64,000 bases of DNA from Cladorrhinum sp. PSN259 (lineage: Eukaryota > Ascomycota > Sordariomycetes > Sordariales > Podosporaceae). This document shows, piece by piece, positions 20,473-32,872 of this stretch. Below the pieces are notes generated by a model. The model was given only the letters and a program-made list of their open reading frames with translations. It was not told the origin of the DNA and did no database searches. A program made the position numbers and the translations under genes. Positions within the stretch are counted from its first letter, which is position 1; every line of letters begins with the position of its first letter. The stretch is from assembly GCA_033725935.1 (NCBI GenBank), contig MU867063.1:801694-865693 (forward strand), given 5' to 3'.

Positions 20473-23400
20473 ATGGCGACCATGATCATTGAAGATGTGG
20501 TGAGGAAGCTCAGTGTTCCAGAGACTGGTAAGTCTGCCGTCCAACCTCCATCACACACGCGACGGTGCCGACCATCGATCTCTCACCGTTGTCATCGTCA
20601 ACATGAGACTGACCATAGGTCCCCATCCCAGAGCTTCGGCTCAAAGTCGAAGCGGTGACAACGCTGCGAGACACGCTCGACCACTACACCACCGGCACCG
20701 GCTATCCCTTCTTCCTCAAACGATTGATGCCAGCCTTCATAATAATTCTTAGATCACCACCCATCTTCCAAATCAATACCCCCGAAGCGGCGAATATGCA
20801 AAAACTGCGAAACTGCGTCCTCGAAATATTCCACCGATTACCGACGTCCGGCTCGCCACCCGAACCATTCGAACCGTATGCCGAAGAGGTTGTCGATCTC
20901 TTGATGAAGCTCGTGAGCACCGACAATGAAGACAATGCCGTCCTCTGCGTCAAGATCATATCCGACATCATGCGCCATCAAAGCAAGGTGTTGGGGGACA
21001 AGGTGCAGAAGTTTTTAACCTTGATCCAGGAGCTATTTGAGCAGCTGGATAGGGTTGTTAGGGAACAGTTGGACAACACATCGTCGACAGGACCATCAGG
21101 AGCCCCATCGACCCCCGGCAGCACGCAGATGACCTTCCCATCACACCAGCAGTCTCCTAGGCCAGGATCTCCTGTCGCGACGGGAGCCCCAGATTTCAAC
21201 ACCGATGCTAATCAGCAATCCGGCCGGCCTTTGCTCAAGGGAATGCAGTCCTTCAAAGTGCTATCAGAGTGTCCGATTATTGTTGTGTCAATATTTCAGG
21301 TCTACAGGTCTACCGTGGCTCAGAATGTCAAGGCCTTTGTTCCTCTAATCAAGTCAGCCCTGAGTTGTCAGGCCAAGGCCCAGGACCAGGCACACAGGGA
21401 TGCCGCTCTCAGGGGAACGATTCATACTGGTGTCAGCCCAAACATAAAAAACCGGGCGGGCTTCGGCGATTTTATCACTGCGCAGGTGAAGACGATGAGC
21501 TTCCTCGCCTACCTGCTCAGGCAGTACTCCCAACAGCTCACCGATTTCCTCCCATTTCTTCCCGATATTGTCGTTCGTCTGCTCAAGGACTGCCCGAGGG
21601 AAAAGTCAAGTGCGAGGAAAGAGCTATTAGTCGCCATTCGTCATATCATCAACTTCAACTTCAGGAAGATCTTTCTTCCCAAGATTGACGAGCTGCTGGA
21701 TGAGAAGACCCTCATTGGAGATGGCTTGACGGTGCATGAGACGATGAGACCACTGGCATATAGCATGTTGGCAGATCTGATTCACCATGTCCGAGAAAGC
21801 CTAACGCCTGAGCAAATTCGCAAGACTGTGGAGGTGTACACTCGAAATCTGCAGGATAACTTCCCTGGCACCAGCTTTCAGACTATGAGCGCGAAGCTTC
21901 TTCTCAACATGGCTGAGTGTATTGCACGGTTGCCCAACAAGGTGGATGCCAGGCACTATCTGATCATGATCTTGAACGCAATTGGTGACAAGTTTGCTGC
22001 CATGAACCGGCAGTATCACAACGCAGTCAAGCTCTCCAAGCTCTACGCGCAACAGGCCGCCGAAAATACCCCTGAGACCTATCTCGCAGACACAGAGCAT
22101 CCTCCAGAGTGGGACGAGATTGACATATTTACCGCCATGCCGATAAAGACGTCGAATCCTCGAGACCGCGCTGCGGACCCAGTGGTGGACAACAAGTTCT
22201 TGTTCAAGAACTTGATGAATGGATTAAAGAATACATTCTACCAGTTGAAGAGCTGCAACCCGCAGGGCGGGGTTGACTTGACTGGTGCCCCAGCGCATTG
22301 GGTAGATGTTGCGTACGGTTTTACTGCCGAGGAGGTCAAGGTCATTGTCAAGCTCTTCCGCGAAGGCGCCTATGTTTTCCGGTATTATGAACTTGAAAAG
22401 CCAGCCTCCGAGTCACCATACAATTCCCCAGTAGAATACATGGCAAATTTCTACATGGTTTCTAGCAGCAAAGAGGAAAAGGACCTTCTCGAGACGTTCG
22501 CCACCGTCTTCCACTGCATCGACCCTGCGACCTTTCATGAAGTTTTCCAGCAGGAGATTCCACGACTTTACGACATGATTCATGAGCATACGACACTTCT
22601 TCATATACCCCAATTTTTCTTGGCAAGCGAGGCAACATCACCAAGCTTCTGCGGCATGCTGCTGAAATTTCTTATGGAAAGGATCGAGGATGTTGGCTCA
22701 GCCGACATCAAGAAATCTGCTATTCTGCTCCGGCTCTTCAAATTGGCTTTCATGGCAGTCACGCTGTTCGCCTCGCAGAACGAGCAGGTACTTTTGCCGC
22801 ATGTCGTTGACATTGTCACCAAATCTATCGAGCTGTCGACAAAGTCGGAGGAACCAATGAACTACTTTTACCTCCTTCGCTCTCTCTTCCGAAGCATTGG
22901 TGGCGGCAAATTCGAGCATTTGTACAAGCAGATTCTTCCTCTTTTGGAGATGATGCTGGATGTACTGAACAACTTGCTTTCGGCAGCACGCAAGCCTGCA
23001 GAGCGGGATCTCTATGTGGAGCTGTGCCTTACCGTGCCGGCCAGACTAAGTAATCTTTTGCCTCACCTGAGCTTCTTGATGAGGCCATTGGTTGTCGCTC
23101 TGCGGGCCGGGACCGAGCTTGTCGGGCAAGGGTTGAGAACGCTCGAACTCTGCGTGGATAATTTGACAGCCGACTATCTTGACCCCATCATGGCTCCCGT
23201 CATTGACGAGCTGATGACTGCGCTATTTGATCACCTGAAGCCACATCCCTACAGCCATTTCCACGCTCACACCACGCTTAGAATTCTCGGTAAGCTGGGT
23301 GGCAGAAACAGGAAATTTATGACCGATGCTCCACCAGTGGCCTTTGAAAAGTACGTTGACGATCGAGCAAGCTTTGATGTACGACTCATCGGGTCCAAGA

Positions 23401-26400
23401 GGGATAGGGCTTTTCCAGCACACTTGGGCATTGACCTTGCCATTCAGAAGTTGATGGAAGTGCCTAAGCCCGTCAAGGGAGGGATCACATCGACGAGCAA
23501 GCAGTATGATCTCTATTACAAGAGGCAGGCCTTGAACCTCGTCAAGGCTCAAGTGAAGCTCAGGATTGGGTTCGACAACTTGCCAGATGATCTTACTCGT
23601 CTAGTTCGTCTCCAGGTGCAGGATCTGATTTCTCGCAACAATGATGTCGACATCTCCGTCTTCGAAACGGCTGACCGAGAGCGCTCTATTGTCAAGAAGG
23701 ACGAAGAAGAGGGCCTTTTGAAGAAGCTGATCAAAGCACTCATGTTTTGTCAGTCATTGCCGGACTTCAAATCCGAGGTGGATGCCTTCCTCCTCAACAT
23801 TGCTCGGCATTTTACCATTATCGAGATTGGACGAGCATTTGTTGAAATGAAGCGATCCGCGAGCCCATTCGACCCCAAATCGGGTGAAGGCCCCCTATTT
23901 ACCGACACCAGGGTTCTTTCAGACGCCATTTTGGAGTCCCTTTCTTCCGAGCACCCTGATATCCGGGAAGCTGCCGAGAGGATGATCAAAGAGATCTACG
24001 CATCTGCTGTCACAATTTTCGGAGGGCCAAGGCATATCCACCGTTTAACGTTCTTCAGCAACCTCGCCTCTACTTTTTGTCATGGTTGCTACGAGGAAGA
24101 GTGGTTTACCAAGACGGGAGGGACACTTGGGATCAAGGTCTTGCTTAGCGACATCGATCTGGGCGACTTGTGGGTGGCCACGAAGCAGATCGAATTCTTC
24201 CGCGCCTTGATGTACGTGATCAAGGACATGCCTCAAGATCTTTCCGAAAAGACTAGGAGGTCAGCGCAGGTTACTTTAGAGATTCTGTTGACCAGACTCA
24301 CCAAGAACATCAAGAAGCCCGATTGCATGCTTCAGCCGCCGTCAGCCCAACCGCAACAAAACACCAAGTTCTCGCGTATCCCTCAGATGATCCTGATGCT
24401 CAACAACGAGCTATCCCACATGAATCGCCATGTGCGGGAGACTGCGCGTCGCTCCCTGGAGCTAATAGCCAAGGCTGCGGGAGCTGAAGTTTGGGAGCTG
24501 GTCGAGCCCCATCGAAAGCATTTGCTGACGCCAATTTATGCTAAGCCATTAAGAGCATTGCCGTTTCCGATCCAGATTGGTTTCATTGACGCAGTTACTT
24601 ATTACATGAATCTCAAGCGAGACTTTGTTGCGTTTGATGACAACCTCAATCGACTTCTCATGGAGTCGTTAGCTCTAGCCGATGCCAGCGACGAATCTCT
24701 CGCGGGCAAGACTCTGGAGTTTCGCACCCAGCACTTCATTGTGAGCCTTCGCGTCGCTTGCATCAAAATCCTCAGCACCGCCATGGGCTTCGATGAGTTT
24801 GCCACTGGCCCCAATAATCCCACCAGGCAAAAGGTGGTTCAAGTCTTCTTCAAGTGTCTGTATTCTGACTCGAAGCCAACGATCGAGGCGGCAACTGAGG
24901 CTCTCAGGACCGTCCTTTTGCATACGAGCAAACTGCCGAAGGACCTCCTTCAGTCAGGTCTGCGACCAGTTCTAGCCAGCCTCCAAGATGCCAAACGCTT
25001 GACTGTCCATAGTTTAGAGAATCTTGCCCGGCTTCTGAGATTGCTGACTACATACTTCAAGGTCGAGATTGGGTCACGCCTCCTGGATCATATCAAAGTG
25101 ATAGCTGAGCCTGCATTCCTGCAGACTGTTTCCTTCACCTTTTTCGAGCAACACAATGCAATGAAGGTCATTGCGGCCGTGTTCAACATCTTCCACCTCC
25201 TCCCCGAAGCAGCCAAGCAGTTCAAGGAACGAGTCATTGACAATGTCTTGGACCTCGAAGAGAAGTTGAGGAGAACCCACCTCAGCCCTTTCCGTGTTCC
25301 TCTCTACAAATACCTGAACAAATATCCATCAGATGTCTTGGGGTTTACCCTTGGCAAGATTGAGGAGCTGAGGTATGGTCGATTCCTCTCACAGGTGCTG
25401 CGCCATCCAGACAGCCAGTCACTCCGTGATTATGGTGCCGCCAATGTCGAGTTCATCATCAAGACGTGCAATAATATCATCAGCCAAGGGAAAGAGACGA
25501 AATTCAACGCCATCGTCAACACGATCAACATACTGGATGCCCTCTGCCAGTTTCCCAATACCTCATCTTGGTTGGATAACAGAGAACACATCGAATGGCT
25601 GAAGCAGGTTGGGAAAGAGCTTGAGCGTAATCTGAAGAGCAATATACTGGCGCCTGCCCTGCGTCTCCCCGCCGATCAAGCATCGGAACAACTCATGACC
25701 ATCTTGACGAAGGCCTTGGAGCGTAAGCCGCAGGACCTAGAGCCTCTCTTGAGCCTTGTTGAAGCCATCACAGCAGACGACTTCCGTGAGACACAGGCGG
25801 TGCTTTCCTACATCTACAAAAACATCATTTGCAGCACTTCGATTGAATTTTGGAGGACGGTCGTCTTGCGGTGCCTTGATGTTTACGCAGGGAAGAGCGT
25901 CTCACAGCGGGCGAAGTGGTACCTGCTGCACAATATCGTCAACCCAATCCTTGCGATGGATGTCATGCGTCATTGGAGCCGCAATGGTCAGACCAAGGGA
26001 CCGAGGTTCCTCGATAAAAACGTGATTGACTCTATCAATACCAAGATTTGGAAAGTCAACCTGGCAGATCCCCACGACGACCTATCGCAGCCTCGCATCG
26101 ATCACACTCGTATGGAGGTCCTTCAGCTCTCGGCGATGCTTGTCAAATACCATCATTCGATACTTCAGGATGCTCGCAAAGACTTCATCAAGTTTGGATG
26201 GACCTACATTCGCCTGGACGACGTCATCAATAAGCATGCCGCGTATGTGGTGATTGGCTACTTCATTGCTCATTATGAGACGCCGGCCAAGATCGTAACA
26301 CAGATCTACTTCTCCTTGCTCAAGACCAACCAGAATGAAGGCAGGGCGCTCGTCACTCAAGCACTTGAGCTCATGGCACCCGTCATGCCAAAGCGCTGTG

Positions 26401-29400
26401 GCTCAAACCCTGGGGACAGAAATCCGGTCTGGGCCGTTGCTCCTCGCCGTATTCTAGCAGAAGAAAGCCAGAACGCTCAGCAGATGACCTGCATTTTCCA
26501 CTTCCTCGTGAAGCATCCGGATTTGTTCTATGACTCGCGGGACAAATTTGCAATGCTCATCATCCAATGCCTCCGTAAGGTCGCATCGCCCCCTAACCCA
26601 TCCAATGAGAGCAAAAAGCTAGCCCTCAACATGATGTGGCTGATTTGGGAATGGGAGCAGCGACGCGTGGAAGGGAAGCGAAGCGAACCAACCCGCGCCC
26701 TCTCGGAATCGCCAAACACCAAGAAGCGGAGACTTGACGAGTTCCAGGGGTCATCTCCCTCAGCTTCCAGACAACCTGAGAAGGCCGAATTCCAGATTCC
26801 GCCAGTTGGGCGGCAGAAAATGGTCAGATACCTTGTTGAGTTTATTGCACAACTCAACGAGCGGTGTCCTCTTCCCTCTGCCAAGGCTCAAACTCCCGCC
26901 TCTCCGTCGGCGCCGGTTCCTCCACCGCCTTCAACAGAGCTTTGTAAAAAGGCATTGACACTCCTATACAATCTTTTACAGCCACAGTACTGGGGCGATC
27001 TCGAGGTTGACTTGTTTCCAAATGTCACCGATGTGGTCCTAACTAGTGAGAAGGCAATCGCGCTTCTTGCTGCTGATTCCTCGGACAAGGACAAGTCTGA
27101 CGACAAGTTTATCACAAACATTATCAACACCCTTCAGGTTGTCCGAATTATCCTGAACTTCAAGTCCAACACGTGGATTCTCAACAATATGGTACACATC
27201 CAGAAGATCTTGGAGAAGTGTCTCAAATCGGAAAATCCCGAGATCCAAGATTGTTTACACTTGGCTGATAAGGAGTACGATGGTGATCGCGACATCAAGC
27301 CCATTGTGAAGCGCATTCTTGATGCCGCTCCGGAGGATGTGCCCATGGAAGATGCAGATGCGGAAGGCGAATCTGAACAACAGACGTCTGAAATCGTCTC
27401 CTTCCTCTCCGGGATCGCAACGGAGAGTATGGCGGCGTCCAACTATGTGTCAGGTATCAATATTCTGTGGTCTTTAGGTCGCCGCCAGACAACTTCTATT
27501 GACCAGCACATACCTGCGATCATGAAATCGCTTCAATCCAAGCTAGCCCGAGATCATGTCTCGCATTACGCGGCCGTGGCTCATCAGGCGGCTCATCAGG
27601 CTAGTGGTGTTCGTCCTCAGCAAGATCCTAATGCGCCTCAAGAGATGAACGCTTATGATCTTGAGATTCAAACTGGCTTGATCCTGAAGGCAATTGAAGT
27701 CACAGCGATGCGCATGGACATTCTGGGTGATCATCGTCGGCCTTTCCTAAGTGTCTTGGCAACCATTGTCGAGAAGTCTATGCACATCGGCCTTTGTGCC
27801 AAGATTCTGGAAATGGTTGAGGAATGGGTCTTTAGTTCTGAACAGACATGGCCAACGCTGAAAGAGAAAACGGCTGTGCTTCATAAAATGATTACCTTTG
27901 AGCACCGCCAAGACCCGACTCTCTTGATGAAGTTCCTCGAGCTTGTCATTCGCATCTACGAGGATCCGAAGGTGGCCCGCACCGAGCTCACTGTTCGTAT
28001 GGAACACTCTTTTCTCATCGGATGCAGAGCCCAAGATGTTGAAATGCGCAACAAGTTCATGACCATCCTCGATAGGAGTTTACCAAAGACGGCAAACTCC
28101 CGCTTGAAATACATCATCCTCTCCCAAGACTGGGGCATGCTGGCAGATTCTTACTGGCTTGCACAAGTCTCCCAGCTCCTGCTTAGCGGCGTTGACATGA
28201 ACCCAACCATTCAACTTCACCAGGATGACTTCCGTACAGTTGCCCTATCCCAGCTCTTCTCGGCCAGTGACGCTCGCGAACCGAATGCCATCATCGATGA
28301 CAAATACGAGTCCTTCATGTCAAATCATAAACGCTTTGTTACCGAACTTGGCGATGTTAGAGTACGAGACATTTTGGAGCCTATCACTCAGCTCCAGCAC
28401 CTCGATGCTGCCTTTTCGCATGAGCTTTGGGTATCACTGTTCCCGATGTTTTGGTCTACCAACTCCAAAGAGGACAAGCCTGAACTAGAGCGTGGTCTGG
28501 TGGTCCTTCTTACTAGGGAATATCACTCTCGACAAATGGACAAGCGGCCCAATGTGGTTCAGTCACTCATGGCCGGGGCTGTCAAGGCATGGCCTCAGTG
28601 CAAGATCCCACCCCATGTGCTCAAATACTGCGCGCAGACTTACGACGCTTGGTATACTGCCCTTTACCAATTGGAGAAGGCTGCTATCAAGCCCGAGATG
28701 GATTCCGCAGTTGTCCGGGAAAGCAATCTCGATGCACTGGTCCAGCTTTATGCTTCTCTGGGTGAAGATGATTTGTTTTACGGAACCTGGCGCCGCCGCT
28801 GCCAATTCGTTGAGACAAATGCCGCGTTATCCTATGAGCAACACGGAATGTGGGAGAAGGCCCAGAGGATGTATGAGGCTGCGCAGATCAAGGGCAGAAC
28901 TGGCGTGGTCCCGTTCTCAGAGACTGAATACATGCTCTGGGAAGACCAGTGGGTCGTTACCGCTCAGAAGCTTCAGCAGTGGGAGATCCTCCAGGATTTC
29001 GCTAAGCACGAAAATTATCAGGACCTGCTGCTCGAGTGCGCCTGGCGCAACACCGAGTATTGGCAAACCCCCGAAAACAAGGAGCAACTTGACGGGCTTA
29101 TCAAGGGTGTAATGGATGCTCCAACCCCGCGTCGCTCGTTTTTCCAAGCTTTCATGTCGCTTCTGAAGCTCCACGACAAGAAGGAGACGATGGCGGGCTT
29201 CAACCTCATCGTTGACGAATCAGCTCAGCTTTCTATCCGCAAGTGGCACCAGCTCCCTAAGCGCCTTACTGCAGCCCACATCCCGCTACTTCAAAATTTC
29301 CAGCAACTGGTTGAACTCCATGACGCGAGCGTCATTGTTACGAGTCTTCTGCAGACCACCCAGAACAACCTTGATGTTAAATCCAACGAGCTGAAAATGC

Positions 29401-32165
29401 TCCTGGGAACATGGAGGGACCGCCTTCCAAACACGTGGGATGATATTGTAGCCTGGCAGGACTTGGTCACATGGAGACAGCATATCTTTGGTCTAATCAA
29501 CGGGACATATCTGACCCTACTGCCTCCACAAAATGGACAGAACACCGGGGGCGCCTCGCACGCATATCGCGGCTACCATGAAACGGCTTGGATCATCAAC
29601 CGTTTTGCCCACGTCGCAAGGAAGCATAATCTTCCCGATGTTTGCATCAGTCAGCTGAGCCGCATTTACACTCTTCCTAACATTGAAATTCAGGAAGCTT
29701 TCCTCAAGCTGCGGGAGCAAGCAAAGTGTCACTATCAAAACCCGGACGAACTTACAAGTGGCTTGGATGTGATCAATAACACCAACCTCAACTACTTCAG
29801 TGCACCGCAAAAGGCTGAGTTTTACACTCTGAAAGGCATGTTCCAGGAGAAGCTTGGCCAAAAGGAAGACGCAGATAGCTCTTACGGCACGGCCCTCTAC
29901 TTTGACATCACAGCGGCAAAGGCTTGGGCTGAGTGGGGATTCTTCAACGACAGGAAGTTCAAGGAGAACCCGACTGACGTCAACGCCGGCAAACAGGCAC
30001 TTACTAGCTACTTGCAAGCCGCGTCCAGTTACAAGAACCACAAGTCACGAAAGCTTGTCTCGCGGATTTTGTGGCTGCTCAGCATTGACGATGCGAACGG
30101 CACCATTGCAAGTGGGTTTGATGATTTCAAGGGCGATATCCACGTATGGTGGTGGATCACTTTCATTCCCCAGCTTCTCGTCGGCCTGTCCTACAAGGAA
30201 GCTCCCAGGGTGCACAATATTCTCCTCAAGATTGCCAAGACGTATCCGCAGGCCCTCTACTTTCAGCTCAGGACGAGCCGGGAAGACATGCTCGCCATCA
30301 AGAAAACACAGGAGGCCAAAGCTAGACAGCGTCAGGCAGCCGCGGCTAAACCCAGCGGCTCCCCAGCGCAAACGAGACAGGATGGTGATGCTGCCGCAAA
30401 GCCGACACCCACTGGCGACTCTCGACCAGCAACAGCCAACGGTGACACTCCTGTGCAGGTCAAGACAGAGTCAAAAGAAGAGCAGTCTGGCCAGAGGAGG
30501 ATGCCTTGGGAGTACACTGAGGAAATCATGAGTGCTGTGAAGACTGCGTTCCCATTGCTGGCGTTGTCCATGGAAACAATGGTAGATCAGATTCAGAAGC
30601 ACTTCAAGTGTCCGCCTGATGAGGACGCATACCGTCTCATTGTTGCACTTCTAAATGACGGTCTTGCGTATGTGAGCCGTGTGCCAGCGTCGTACGCCAA
30701 GGATGTGAAGCTCCCTCAGGCGACGGAGAACAACATAACACGGTTCGCCGAAACCATCCTGCCCAGTCACATAAAGAGTACTTTTGAGGCAGACTTCGTC
30801 AAGGTCAAGCCAACCATGTACGAATACATTCACAAGCTACGAAAGTGGCGCGATAAATTCGAGGAGAAGCTTGATCGTCGGCCGACACCTGTGCCCCTTG
30901 AAAATTTTGCTCACTACTCGCCGCACCTCAGTGAATTCAGGTATCAGAAATTCGACGAGGTGGAGATTCCCGGTCAATATCTTCAGCACAAGGACAAGAA
31001 TCAGGACTTCATCCGCATTGAGAAGTTCATGCCCAACGTCGACCTTGTTCGAAACATCGGGGCATCGCACAGGCGACTCAAGATTCGCGGCCATGATGGT
31101 AGCATCCACGCCTTTGGTGTCCAGCATCCGACCCCGAGAACTTGCAGGCGTGAAGAGCGTATTCTGCAGCTGTTCCGTCAGCTCAACCAAACTCTGGCCA
31201 GCAAGAAGGAGAGCCGGCGTCGCGACCTACAGTTCACTTTACCTCTAATGGTTCCTCTTGCACCCCAAATCAGGATCTTCCAAGAGGACACGTCGTACAT
31301 CACCCTCCAGGGCGTCTATGAGGATCACTGCAGACGCAATGGAATTTCCAAGGATGAACCGGTGCTCTACACGATGGATAAGCTTCGCGGGCTCAATGAC
31401 TCCAAGGGAGGTGTAAGTAGTCTTGTTGGCGGGGATGATCGCGTGACAGATGCTAATGTTTACCAGGGACAGAGACCACCTGAGCACGCGACCACTGCTC
31501 GCTTGGAGGTGTTCCGGGCGATTCAGGAGAAATATGTGGATCACACCATCGCTCTCGAGTATTTCCAGGCCACGTTCCCCGAATTTGCCGAGTTCTGGCT
31601 CTTCAGGCGACGCTTCTCGTACCAACTAGCGGCAATGACGTTCATGACATACATCCTCCACATCGACAAGCGGTACCCGCATAAGCTCAACATTGCGCGT
31701 GGCTCGGGCAACATTTGGGGCTCGGAAATGGTGCCATTCATGGCTAATAACAGACCGATATTTTACAACCAAGAGCCCGTGCCTTTCCGGTTGACGCCCA
31801 ATCTCCAGACACTCATGGGACCGCTGGCAACTGAGGGTATCTACACGTGCTCTGTCATGGCGATTGCGCGGTGCCTGACGGAGCCTGAATTCCATCTGGA
31901 TCATGCCTTGACGCTATTTGTGCGGGACGAGATGATGCACTGGTTCACAACGACTAGTCACCGGATGGCGACGACCATGACGGAGAATCAAGTGCGCGAG
32001 ACGGTGCAGGCTAACAGCGAGATGATTGTCAAGAAGGCGATGTCTCTGGCGCAGGCACCGGCTGGTAACTTGCCATCTCACCAGACGGTGATTGATCTAA
32101 TTGCTAGGGCTGTCAATCCTATGAACTTGGCGGCCTGCGATGCGTTATGGATGCCGTATCTGTGA
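20473..32165 (+). CDS. tra1: Tra1, PIKK-family scaffold of SAGA and NuA4
   Basis: Three exons, 20473-20527, 20632-31412 and 31467-32165, 3844 aa, near the usual 3700-3900. Intron 1 (GTAAGT...CCCAG) gives VVRKLSVPETELRLKVEAV at the N-terminus, matching the family better than the AG at 20618. Intron 2 (31413-31466, 54 nt, branch TGCTAATG) has no stop and keeps frame. The bulk is HEAT repeats (for example CPIIVVSIFQVYRSTVAQNV near residue 205), with a FAT domain around 2650-3280, a disordered Ala/Pro/Lys insert (about 3215-3275), then a PI3K-like domain and a FATC end (NLAACDALWMPYL). The kinase-like region has HIDKRYPHKLNIARGSGN where active kinases have the catalytic HRD-type and DFG residues, so it is a pseudokinase, as in yeast Tra1/human TRRAP. 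It recruits SAGA and NuA4 acetyltransferases to activators in the nucleus. Confidence 0.97.
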
Positions 32166-32872
32166 GCAAAAAGATGAACAGAGCGACTGGGGTTGCTTAT
32201 GGAGGCATTTCGGAGGGGATGATGGCAAATAATAGGATGGATAATGGGCTATAGTGTTTTAATATTTCTCTATTTGCCTTTCAACGGTTGTACTGGCTTG
32301 ATGGCGCATGGTTTTTTTTTTGGTTTTTTTTTTGGTTCGGGTTTGGCAAAGCAAGGAGTTCTCTGCGGTTTTCTTGGAGCGAAAGGAGAGCGAAAGGAGG
32401 GGGTAAAACCATTGTGTCTTGTATTTCTATTTTATAGAAGCACTCTATTTTCATTGTCTGCATCAGTTTCACGATGGTTCTCCGAATATAGAAAAGTTAC
32501 CGAGGAACCCGGGCCGATCTATGTGATGTTGTTTTTTGTTCAACGGTAGCACAGTAGCGCGGCAGGTTGTATGGAGGCCCGGGACTTGTTTCCCGGGTTT
32601 ACCGGTTGTTGACCCCGCACCGTATCACTGAGCCTCGGAGTTTCTCTGTCTCTCAAAAGTATAATCGGACCTCCGATCTTCGCTTTCTCTTTTCTTCTTT
32701 TGTCTTTTCACACTTGGGTATTTTTTGAGAAAGGAGTCCGTTGTGGATGAGGCGGTGCAACATCTCACATACCGAAACACATCAACAACACAGCACACCA
32801 ATTTTATCCAAAGCACCTCCTCCTCATCTCAATCTCAATTTATTTTATTATCAACAATCGCAGTAAAAGAAG
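32166..32872. other. Gene-free interval between Tra1 and acetoacetyl-CoA synthetase
   Basis: Two tandem genes on the same strand. T-rich tracts (about 32307-32335) suit the Tra1 3' end; a CA-rich stretch (32760-32850) precedes the next ATG. Nothing else seen. Confidence 0.45.

Noticed and set aside
20619..20631. Alternative acceptor for Tra1 intron 1 at 20618
   Set aside because: With the GTAAGT donor it breaks frame; it would need a weaker donor and a less family-like N-terminus.
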